Shown one piece after another: positions 6,529-13,341 of a stretch of DNA of 16,420 nt (position 1 is the stretch's first letter; each line of letters starts with the position of its first letter). Location of the stretch: the NCBI GenBank assembly GCA_004297865.1, contig SCSO01000473.1:1-16420 (forward strand), given 5' to 3'. Position numbers and translations under genes: made by a program. The notes under the pieces are model-generated. The model had not been told where the DNA came from. It worked only from the letters and a program-made list of their open reading frames with translations, and searched no databases. Source of the DNA: Legionella sp. GTDB taxonomy: Bacteria; Pseudomonadota; Gammaproteobacteria; Legionellales; Legionellaceae.

Positions 6529-7758
6529 ATGAAGAAAAGGGTTGTGATAACGGGCATGGAAATTTGTTCTTCTATAGGAACAGGAATTAATAAATTTTGG
6601 AATGCTGCTGTAAAAGGTGAATGTGGCATTAAACGCATTCAATCCTTTGACCCCAGCCCTTATCCCACACAAATTGCTGGAGAAATCACGGATCTTTGCT
6701 TAGATGATTTGCCAGAGTTTAATAAAAGCAAGCGCTTTCCCTTAGTAGCACAGTATGCCTTATATTGTTCACATCACGCTCTTCAAAACGCTGGATTGAG
6801 TTCTACAGAATTGCAAAATACAGGTACTTTTATTGGAACCAGTTTAGGTGGGCAACCGGAATTAGAAAAGGTCTATGAAACCTTTTATAAAGAGTCCTGG
6901 AAAAAAATGCCTGCTTTAAGCATCATTAGAGGGATGCCCAACTCGGTAGCCAATCATATTGCTATTGCTTTCGGACTCGGCGGGCCTAATTCCACTGTTT
7001 CCAATGCCTGTGTTTCTTCCGCGGAAGCGATTGGTAATGCTTACCAACAGATTGCTCATGGTCGCTTAACTACAGCACTTTGTGGTGGCACAGAATCTTT
7101 ACTGTGGGAAACCATGATTGCGGGTTGGTGTAAATTACGAGTGATGTCGACTTACAATGAAGAACCCACTAAAGCCAGTCGTCCCTTTGATTTGACGCGC
7201 GATGGTATGATTATGGCTGATGGCGCCGGCGTATTAATTCTTGAGGAACTTGAACATGCTCGTGCCCGTGGTGCGAATATCATTGCTGAAATTATTGGGT
7301 TGGGAACTAGCTGTGATGCGTTTCATGTTACTGCTCCGAATTCTCAAGGTCAGGCGCGCGCTATTTTTGCTGCCTTGGACGATGCACGTTTATCAGTGAA
7401 TGATGTGCATTACATCAATGCACATGGCACGGGAACACAATTAAATGATAGTACCGAAACGGAAACCATAAAACAGGTCTTTGGGCAACGAGCTTATCAA
7501 ATACCCATTACCGCTCAAAAAGCCATGACCGGTCATGCGATAGGCGCTGCAGGAGCTATGGAAATTATTGCGACGGCTTTAAGTTTAAAAAATGATGTCT
7601 TATTGCCGACGATCAATCTAAATCAGCCTGATCCCGTTTGTGATTTGGATTATGTTGCCAATGAAGCTCGTTTTCAAAATGTGGATATTGCGTTATCCAA
7701 CCATTTTGCCTTCGGTGGCTCGAATGCGGCGTTAATTTTAAGAAAATATATCAATTAA
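6529..7758 (+). CDS. Beta-ketoacyl-ACP synthase, FabF-like (KAS II family)
   Basis: This 409-aa thiolase-fold enzyme would condense malonyl-ACP with an acyl chain in the cytosol. The catalytic triad is complete: C161 in VSNACVSSAEAIG, H299 in NAHGTGT, H336 in KAMTGHAIGAAG, with K331 also present. The C-terminal oxyanion loop is NHFAFGGSNA (391-400). The N-terminus (RVVITGMEICSSIG) and length resemble FabF more than FabB. However, HGTGTQLND replaces the HGTST of housekeeping FabF/FabB, and VSNACVSS replaces the usual (T/S)ACATS. Both are more like specialised or polyketide-type ketosynthases. No acpP, fabD or fabG is adjacent. AAGGGA (6517-6522) sets the start at 6529 rather than the out-of-frame ATG at 6525. 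It may be an accessory KAS. Confidence 0.9.
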   Translation: MKKRVVITGMEICSSIGTGINKFWNAAVKGECGIKRIQSFDPSPYPTQIAGEITDLCLDDLPEFNKSKRFPLVAQYALYCSHHALQNAGLSSTELQNTGTFIGTSLGGQPELEKVYETFYKESWKKMPALSIIRGMPNSVANHIAIAFGLGGPNSTVSNACVSSAEAIGNAYQQIAHGRLTTALCGGTESLLWETMIAGWCKLRVMSTYNEEPTKASRPFDLTRDGMIMADGAGVLILEELEHARARGANIIAEIIGLGTSCDAFHVTAPNSQGQARAIFAALDDARLSVNDVHYINAHGTGTQLNDSTETETIKQVFGQRAYQIPITAQKAMTGHAIGAAGAMEIIATALSLKNDVLLPTINLNQPDPVCDLDYVANEARFQNVDIALSNHFAFGGSNAALILRKYIN

Positions 7759-7808
7759 AAAAATGGTAGCCTGTATTACGACTTCGTCTAATACAGGCTA
7801 CTTTTATT
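7757..7808. terminator. Bidirectional Rho-independent terminator
   Basis: GTAGCCTGTATTA (7766-7778) pairs perfectly over 13 bp with TAATACAGGCTAC (7789-7801), with a 10-nt loop. On the plus side it is followed by TTTTATTT. On the minus side it is followed by CATTTTTTT, from the A run at 7757-7763. It can stop both the ketosynthase transcript and the convergent outer-membrane protein transcript. Confidence 0.92.
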
Positions 7809-7824
7809 TGTCCGAAAAAGATGG

Positions 7825-8574
7825 TTACGAATAAACGTAACTCAAACTAAATATGGCTTGATTCACGTAAAGATGCGTCAAAGTGATGCCGCCTACACCG
7901 GTAGCTGCATCAGGGCCTAAATAACTTTTACCCAAATCACCGAACTCATAACCTGCACCCACTTGCCAATGCGGGCTTAAGACAAACTGTAACCCAGCAC
8001 CTAAAGTATAAGCGAAAGCTGCGACTGAGTCAGGGCTATACCACATTAATGGATAAAGTGGGCTTGCTGTAGTGGGTGTCCAATTGTGCGTGCTATTCAT
8101 CGCAATACCCATACTAGCACTTGCATAAGGCTGTAGTCTGTAGGTGTTACCAATGAGCTTACCCTTTAACTCCAAACGGGCATGTTCAATATTGTAGGTG
8201 TAAGTATAAACATTGGGCACGCCAATGATGTCTACCACCCCAGAAACCTCAGGATCGACAGCGCCTGCTAAACCTAGACCTAATTGCCCAGTCGCTCCCG
8301 AAAAAATCACTCGTTGTAAACCGAAGAATATTTCGCCCGTCCCGATGGTCTGGGTTTTGAAATTGGGGATGTAATGTTCAGTTGGGAACAATGGGATCAG
8401 GGTACTATTATAAGTGAACTGATCTAGACCAGGTGAAGTCCAGGCTGGGCCGCCACTGAGAGTAATAATGGGTTGCCAAACCAGGGGAATTTCATCAGAA
8501 AAAACCTCTTCTATAGCAAAGGCCTGGAAAGTAAAGAGAGAACCTAAACCAGCAATAATTATTTTTTTTAGCAT
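7825..8574 (-). CDS. Outer-membrane beta-barrel protein (opacity/OmpA-N-like porin fold)
   Basis: This is a 249-aa secreted protein starting at ATG 8574. A classical signal peptide is visible: MLKKIIIAGLGSLFTFQAFA, with cleavage after AFA. The mature part has alternating aromatic/polar strands and Gly-rich turns typical of 8-stranded barrels: PIITLSGGPAWTSPG, GEIFFGLQRVIF, GQLGLGLAGAV, ARLELKGKLIG, RLQPYASASMGIAMN, FAYTLGAGLQFVL, HWQVGAGYEFGDLGKSYLGP and the closing AIFSLSYVYS. Legionella-type genomes hold many such paralogues; their roles in surface structure or adhesion are mostly unassigned. The final residue is Ser rather than the Phe usual at the BAM recognition end. A longer frame with a TTG start at 8595 exists but has no ribosome site. 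The gene is monocistronic and ends at the shared terminator. Confidence 0.82.
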   Translation of the reverse strand: MLKKIIIAGLGSLFTFQAFAIEEVFSDEIPLVWQPIITLSGGPAWTSPGLDQFTYNSTLIPLFPTEHYIPNFKTQTIGTGEIFFGLQRVIFSGATGQLGLGLAGAVDPEVSGVVDIIGVPNVYTYTYNIEHARLELKGKLIGNTYRLQPYASASMGIAMNSTHNWTPTTASPLYPLMWYSPDSVAAFAYTLGAGLQFVLSPHWQVGAGYEFGDLGKSYLGPDAATGVGGITLTHLYVNQAIFSLSYVYS

Positions 8575-8580
8575 ACCAAT

Positions 8581-8585
8581 TCCTT
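8581..8585 (-). promoter_or_regulatory. Ribosome-binding site fixing the start of the beta-barrel gene
   Basis: AAGGA on the minus strand lies 6 nt before ATG 8574. This selects the start that gives an N-terminal signal peptide directly, rather than the upstream TTG at 8595. Confidence 0.75.
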
Positions 8586-8735
8586 TTCGATTCAATTGAA
8601 TTCCTGACTTAAATTCGCCGCCAAAAAAACGCTACACTACTCATTTTATACCCTATTTACAGTTAGTTTTCTAGAGTAGCGGGGTATTCTGGACTGCTTT
8701 GGTCGGATTTGCTCGAAAATGCAGTCTAAGGAGTA

Positions 8736-8741
8736 TATAAT
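8736..8741 (+). promoter_or_regulatory. Candidate -10 element for lpxD-polA
   Basis: A perfect TATAAT lies 33 nt before the lpxD start, in the 199-bp gap shared with the divergent beta-barrel gene. No good -35 is seen at 16-18 nt spacing (TCGAAA lies at 17), so either an activator helps or the match is chance. Confidence 0.4.
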
Positions 8742-8773
8742 CAGTCTATTTTGCAAAAATTATAAGGTTAAGA

Positions 8774-9820
8774 ATGAGTATTTCCCTGCATGAAATCGCC
8801 AATTTGGTCCAAGGATCTGTCGTTGGCGAAAGCGCCATCAGCATTTCTTCTTTATCACCCATCGACGACATTGTACCTGGATCCTTGGTTTATGCCGAAG
8901 GTGAAGATAAAATAAAAATAGCGGAATCCTCAGCTGCAGCCGCTATTCTTGTCCATGAAGCAGTGGAATTTACTGGCAAACCTTTAATTAAAGTCGCACA
9001 TCCTTTCAAAGCCTTTGTTCGTTTGATTGAGCATTTTAATCCACCTAAAAAACCCACTCCCGGGGTGCATCCTACCGTGGTTTTGGGGGAAGGAGTGCAA
9101 TTAGGTGACAACGTGTCGATTGGACCGTATACGGTCATTGAGGCGGGCTCAGTTATTGGTAATAACACCGTCATTAAAAGCCATGTACATATTGGCGATA
9201 GCGTGCAAATTGGCAATGATTCCTTCATTAATGCACATGTCAGTATCTATGATAATTGCCAACTAGGTGCACGAGTCATCATCCATTCGGGAACGGTCAT
9301 AGGCTCCGATGGCTTTGGATATCGTTTAGTGGATGGCCAACATTATAAAATCCCACATTGTGGCAAAGTCATTATTGAAGACGATGTGGAAATTGGATCA
9401 AATACTTCCATTGATAGAGCAACCATGGGGGCGACAGTCATTGGTCAGGGGACTAAAATTGACAATTTAGTACAAGTCGCGCATTCGGTTAAATTAGGCA
9501 AGCATAATATTCTTTGTGGTTTTACCGGCATTGCCGGCAGTACCACTACAGGGAATTATGTGGTGTTTGCGGCCAATGTGGGAGTCAGCGATCACGTACG
9601 TATTGATGACGGAGTAGTGCTTGCGGCACGAACTGGCGTACCACCCAATAAACACTTAAAAGAGGGTATAGTCTATTTGGGTAGCCCAGCGCGACCTAAA
9701 GAAATAGCGATCAAACATGAGTTAGCGGTAAATCGCATTCCTTTATTACGCAAAAACATTAAAACTTTAAACGATAAAGTCGCCGAATTAGAACAACGCT
9801 TAGAAAAGCAAGAGGCTTAA
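8774..9820 (+). CDS. lpxD: UDP-3-O-(3-hydroxyacyl)glucosamine N-acyltransferase LpxD
   Basis: This 348-aa cytosolic trimeric enzyme performs the third step of lipid A synthesis, adding a second 3-hydroxyacyl chain from ACP to UDP-3-O-acyl-glucosamine. The N-terminal uridine-binding domain covers about residues 1-98. A left-handed beta-helix of hexapeptide repeats follows (about 99-290), such as VVLGEGVQLGDNVSIGPYTV and VIIEDDVEIGSNTSIDRATMG. The catalytic histidine, equivalent to E. coli H239, is H237 in NLVQVAHSVKLGKHN. GSDGFGY (177-183) is also conserved. The C-terminal helix (about 320-346, KNIKTLNDKVAELEQRLEKQ) is coiled-coil-like. Length is normal. AAGG about 7 nt upstream supports the start. 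It is not next to lpxA, fabZ or bamA, its usual neighbours, and instead leads directly into polA, two nucleotides away. Confidence 0.95.
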   Translation: MSISLHEIANLVQGSVVGESAISISSLSPIDDIVPGSLVYAEGEDKIKIAESSAAAAILVHEAVEFTGKPLIKVAHPFKAFVRLIEHFNPPKKPTPGVHPTVVLGEGVQLGDNVSIGPYTVIEAGSVIGNNTVIKSHVHIGDSVQIGNDSFINAHVSIYDNCQLGARVIIHSGTVIGSDGFGYRLVDGQHYKIPHCGKVIIEDDVEIGSNTSIDRATMGATVIGQGTKIDNLVQVAHSVKLGKHNILCGFTGIAGSTTTGNYVVFAANVGVSDHVRIDDGVVLAARTGVPPNKHLKEGIVYLGSPARPKEIAIKHELAVNRIPLLRKNIKTLNDKVAELEQRLEKQEA

Positions 9821-9822
9821 TA

Positions 9823-12522
9823 ATGACTAACGCTCCTTTGGTGTTAATTGATGGATCATCTTATTTTTTTCGGGCATTCCACGCCTTACCCCCTTTAACT
9901 AACTCCAAAGGACAGCCCACGGGGGCAGTCTATGGGGTGGCCAATATGATCAAAAAATTGATTAAGGATTATCAGCCCGAAGAGATTGCTGTGGTTTTTG
10001 ATGCCAAAGGCAAAACCTTTAGAGATGATTGGTACCCCGAATACAAAGCTCATCGTCCTCCCATGCCTGATGATTTAAGCTCACAATTTGAACCGCTGAT
10101 GCAGTTATTAAAAGCCATGGGCTTGCCTTTATTAATCGTAGAAGGTGTCGAAGCCGATGATGTGATTGGCACCCTAGCCGTGCAAGCGAGTAAGGATGGC
10201 AAGACGGTTCTTATTTCAACTGGTGATAAAGACATGGCGCAATTAGTCAATGATCAAGTGTCTTTAATCAATACCATGAATAATTACAGCATGGACATTC
10301 CCGGCGTTGTGGAAAAATTTGGAATTCTGCCAGAACAAATTATTGATTATCTGACTTTAGTTGGCGATAGCGTGGATAATGTCCCAGGTGTGAACAAATG
10401 CGGCCCTAAAACGGCAGTGAAATGGTTAACTCAATACAAAACTTTAGATAATCTAATTCAAAACGCGGACGACATTACTGGCAAAATTGGTGAGTATTTG
10501 CGTGAAAGTATTCCACAGTTGCCCTTGTGTAAAAAATTAGTCACCATCGTTACCGATTTGGAATTGCCCTTAACCCATACTGAATTACAACCACAGCCTG
10601 TGGACAAAGCACAGCTTATTGAACTAGTACGTGATTTGGAATTTAAAACTTGGTTGAAAGAACTGTTGGCGGCAGAAGAAACAAAAAGTAGTGGACCGAT
10701 TCAGGGTGAGATGTTTTTAGAAGAAAATACGTTTGAAATTATTAACAGCAGCGAACAATTAAATACTTGGTTAAATCAACTAGAACAATGCGAAGTCTTT
10801 TGTCTTGATACTGAAACTACGCATTTGGATATGATGCTTGCAGAAATCGTAGGCATTTCTTTTGCTATTGAATCGGGTAAACCCGCATACATTCCGCTAA
10901 CTCATACCGATGGTTCGCAACAGCTGAATCGGGAAGAAGTGCTCACGGCCTTAAAACCTATTTTAGAAAATCCAGAGATTAAAAAAATAGGACAAAATAT
11001 TAAATACGATTATGAAGTCTTTAAAAATCATGGCATCAATTTACAAGGTATTGCTTACGACACTATGTTGGAATCCTATGTTTTAAATAGTAGTGCTAAT
11101 CGTCATGATATGGATACTTTGGCTTTGAAATACCTCGGTCATAAAACCATAAGTTATGAAGATGTCGCAGGCAAGGGCGCCAAGCAATTACGTTTTGATC
11201 AAATTCCGGTTGCTGCAGCTGCAGCCTATGCCGCTGAAGATGCCGATGTGACATTGCAATTGCACCAGACTTTATATCCTCAATTGGATGAATCATTAAA
11301 GCGCGTGTTTCATGAGATTGAAATGCCTTTGCTGACGGTGTTAGCAGATATCGAAAGGACAGGAGTGTTAATTGATCCGGCGACTTTGCATGAACATGGC
11401 AAACGCTTAAAAGAACGCATTCTCGGTTTGGAAGCGGAAGCTTTGCAATTAGCTGGTCGACCGTTTAATTTAAATTCACCAAAACAATTGCAAGAGATTT
11501 TATTTGAAGAACAAAAATTACCCGTGATTGCAAAAACACCTACAGGCCAACCATCTACTGCGGAATCAGTGCTTCAGGAATTAGCCCATGATTTTAGGTT
11601 AGCTGCTGTGATCATGGAATATCGTGGATTAACCAAGTTAGTTTCCACTTATATTGATACTTTACCGGAAAAAATTAACCCGCAAACTCAACGAGTGCAC
11701 ACTTCTTATAACCAAGCGATTGCAGCCACGGGTCGTTTGTCTTCTACAGAACCGAATTTGCAAAATATCCCTATTCGCAGCGAAGAGGGACGATTAATTC
11801 GCACCGCTTTTATTGCCCCTGAAGGCAAAGTCCTTTTAGCAGCGGATTATTCACAAATTGAATTGCGCATCATGGCGCATTTATCTCAAGATGACAATTT
11901 ATTAAAGGCGTTCCAAAACGGCTGGGATATTCATGCCGCTACTGCCAGTGAAATTTTTCAAGTGCCCCTGGAAGAAGTAACCAATGAACATCGCAGACGT
12001 TCTAAAGCGGTCAATTTTGGTTTGATTTATGGCATGTCCGCTTTCGGTTTAGCCAAACAAATTGGTGTTGAACGTCACGACGCGCAGTCTTATATTGATA
12101 TGTATTTTCAACGCTATCCCAAAGTATTGGAATACATGGACCGCACTCGCCAACAAGCTCATCAAGCGGGCTATGTGGAAACTTTGTTTGGTCGACGTTT
12201 GTATCTTCCAGAAATCAATGCCAGTAATATGATGCGGCGAAAAGCATCTGAACGAGCAGCAATTAATGCACCTATGCAAGGAACAGCTGCAGATATCATT
12301 AAAAAATCCATGATTGCTTTAGCGCATTGGCAGAATGCTCAAACGAATCCGTCTGCAAAAATGATCATGCAAGTGCACGATGAATTAGTCTTTGAAGTGG
12401 ATAAGGACGCAATAGAATCTTGTACAGGGGTAATTCGGCAGATCATGGAAGAAACCGTACAACTTTCCGTACCCTTACTGGTATCCATAGGGGTAGGAAA
12501 GAATTGGGATGACGCTCATTAA
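9823..12522 (+). CDS. polA: DNA polymerase I
   Basis: This 899-aa three-domain enzyme works in Okazaki fragment maturation and gap filling. The 5'-3' exonuclease (about residues 1-285) shows GVEADDVIGTLA, STGDKDMAQL and a helix-3-turn-helix at GVNKCGPKTAVKWL. The 3'-5' proofreading domain (about 300-490) keeps its metal ligands: D329 and E331 (DTET), D396 (NIKYD) and the AEDADVTLQLH motif (471-481). The polymerase domain (about 500-899) has motif A DYSQIELRIMAHLSQD with D675, motif B RRRSKAVNFGLIYGMSAFG with K728, F732 and Y736, and motif C VHDELVF with D853. All three activities therefore look intact. E. coli Pol I has 928 residues. It begins 2 nt after lpxD, with AGAGG inside lpxD as ribosome site, so it is co-transcribed. 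Its stop abuts that of the convergent response regulator. Confidence 0.97.
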   Translation: MTNAPLVLIDGSSYFFRAFHALPPLTNSKGQPTGAVYGVANMIKKLIKDYQPEEIAVVFDAKGKTFRDDWYPEYKAHRPPMPDDLSSQFEPLMQLLKAMGLPLLIVEGVEADDVIGTLAVQASKDGKTVLISTGDKDMAQLVNDQVSLINTMNNYSMDIPGVVEKFGILPEQIIDYLTLVGDSVDNVPGVNKCGPKTAVKWLTQYKTLDNLIQNADDITGKIGEYLRESIPQLPLCKKLVTIVTDLELPLTHTELQPQPVDKAQLIELVRDLEFKTWLKELLAAEETKSSGPIQGEMFLEENTFEIINSSEQLNTWLNQLEQCEVFCLDTETTHLDMMLAEIVGISFAIESGKPAYIPLTHTDGSQQLNREEVLTALKPILENPEIKKIGQNIKYDYEVFKNHGINLQGIAYDTMLESYVLNSSANRHDMDTLALKYLGHKTISYEDVAGKGAKQLRFDQIPVAAAAAYAAEDADVTLQLHQTLYPQLDESLKRVFHEIEMPLLTVLADIERTGVLIDPATLHEHGKRLKERILGLEAEALQLAGRPFNLNSPKQLQEILFEEQKLPVIAKTPTGQPSTAESVLQELAHDFRLAAVIMEYRGLTKLVSTYIDTLPEKINPQTQRVHTSYNQAIAATGRLSSTEPNLQNIPIRSEEGRLIRTAFIAPEGKVLLAADYSQIELRIMAHLSQDDNLLKAFQNGWDIHAATASEIFQVPLEEVTNEHRRRSKAVNFGLIYGMSAFGLAKQIGVERHDAQSYIDMYFQRYPKVLEYMDRTRQQAHQAGYVETLFGRRLYLPEINASNMMRRKASERAAINAPMQGTAADIIKKSMIALAHWQNAQTNPSAKMIMQVHDELVFEVDKDAIESCTGVIRQIMEETVQLSVPLLVSIGVGKNWDDAH

Positions 12523-12969
12523 TTAGCAAGCGCGCGCACTAGCACCGTAATTCAGAGCTTTATTATCACTCATGGATTCACCGAAATAATGTGTCCAAGT
12601 TTGTAAGATGCTTTCAGCATTGACCATCTTAGACCAACAATTGTATTGATTCAGTGAGCGCTGATGATGTTTAAATACATGCGCAAAGGCTTGTACCATA
12701 GATGCGGAATTGGACCACGCAATGATGGGTAGTTGCGGGTATTTTTGGATGAGAATGTCAGCGAGTATAGGGCCGTTGTATTGTATTTCGCTAACCTGCC
12801 CCAAATCACCATCGATGATCACTAAGTCAGGTAATTGCTGTTGCATCAGTGTTAAAGCAGCCTGACTATTGCTCACTATAGTCACCGATAGCATCGCTAT
12901 AGTGGACTCTAACAAACGACGTAAACAAAATGCATTAAAAGCATTGTCTTCGACAATTAAAACGCGCAT
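12523..12969 (-). CDS. Single-domain response regulator (REC)
   Basis: This 148-aa protein is a CheY-like receiver domain with no output domain. Visible phosphorylation-site residues are E7/D8 (VLIVEDN), D53 at the end of strand 3 (LVIIDGD), switch S86 (IIAWSNS) and K114 (WSKM). K114 is followed by Met rather than the usual cis-Pro. The last ~25 residues (ESMSDNKALNYGASARAC) extend past the fold and match nothing I know. A phosphorelay intermediate or a regulator of a partner protein is likely. No histidine kinase lies in the window. Start ATG 12969 has AGGGAG 7 nt upstream. A CTTAAG tandem repeat overlaps its presumed -35 region, suggesting control by a PmrA/OmpR-class regulator. Its stop directly abuts the polA stop. 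Confidence 0.85.
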   Translation of the reverse strand: MRVLIVEDNAFNAFCLRRLLESTIAMLSVTIVSNSQAALTLMQQQLPDLVIIDGDLGQVSEIQYNGPILADILIQKYPQLPIIAWSNSASMVQAFAHVFKHHQRSLNQYNCWSKMVNAESILQTWTHYFGESMSDNKALNYGASARAC

Positions 12970-12996
12970 TTTTTTGCTCCCTATTCTTGCAAGTCA

Positions 12997-13002
12997 AGTA
13001 TA
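12997..13002 (-). promoter_or_regulatory. Candidate -10 of the response regulator gene
   Basis: TATACT on the minus strand would start transcription near 12990, about 20 nt before the ATG. No -35 consensus exists at the right distance; that position is taken by the CTTAAG repeat, as expected for an activator-dependent promoter. Confidence 0.45.
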
Positions 13003-13012
13003 TAGAGCAAAG

Positions 13013-13034
13013 CTTAAGAAAAACTTAAGAAAAA
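13013..13034. promoter_or_regulatory. PmrA-box-like tandem repeat (CTTAAGAAAAA twice)
   Basis: Two exact, contiguous 11-bp units (13013-13023 and 13024-13034) give CTTAAG-N5-CTTAAG, one helical turn apart. This fits the PmrA site form YTTAAK-N5-YTTAAK of enterics. Read on the minus strand it also fits the cTTAA-N2-TT-N2-cTTAA form I recall for Legionella/Coxiella. It ends 10 nt before the candidate -10 of the response regulator gene, so it overlaps the -35 position. Binding by PmrA is inferred from the sequence pattern only. Confidence 0.5.
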
Positions 13035-13044
13035 GAAATTTACT

Positions 13045-13332
13045 TTAAGTTTTGTTGCGCACTTTATATTGATATTCAACGGCCATTTGCAAACCCGCAG
13101 CAGTCAATGACAAATATTTATAAGCAGGATCTGCAGTAGTACGTTCTAACCATTCATTAGCAATACAAATGTCGGCTAATTTGTGCAATTGTTCTAAGGT
13201 AACTTCCTGCTTTAATTTATGGGTTAGTTTTGCCACCACTGATTCATCAAGACTAATAAACAAATTTTCGCGAGTGGTACCTTCTGCTCGTAACTCATCA
13301 TAAAATACATCTAAGACGTCCATTTCATTCAT
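13045..13332 (-). CDS. Small hypothetical protein with winged-helix-like pattern
   Basis: This 95-aa protein has no family I recognise by name. Predicted order is helix (MDVLDVFYDELRAEG), helix (SLDESVVAKLTHKL), helix (TLEQLHKLADICIANEWLE), then a beta-turn-beta wing (YKYLSLTAAGLQMAVEY). This resembles small winged-helix proteins in which a wing ending LTxxG follows the recognition helix. The ATG at 13332 has AGGAG well placed, and that site overlaps the TAG stop of the nucleotidase gene (gap 9 nt), so translation is probably coupled. A second in-frame ATG at 13323 is possible. It may bind DNA or act as an adaptor for its neighbour; neither is shown. Confidence 0.72.
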   Translation of the reverse strand: MNEMDVLDVFYDELRAEGTTRENLFISLDESVVAKLTHKLKQEVTLEQLHKLADICIANEWLERTTADPAYKYLSLTAAGLQMAVEYQYKVRNKT

Positions 13333-13341
13333 GCAAGACTC

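Noticed and set aside
13022..13051. AACTTAA/TTAAGTT inverted repeat as terminator of the small winged-helix-like gene
   Set aside because: The stem has a single G-C pair and would be very weak; the tandem CTTAAG repeat is the better explanation for the pattern.
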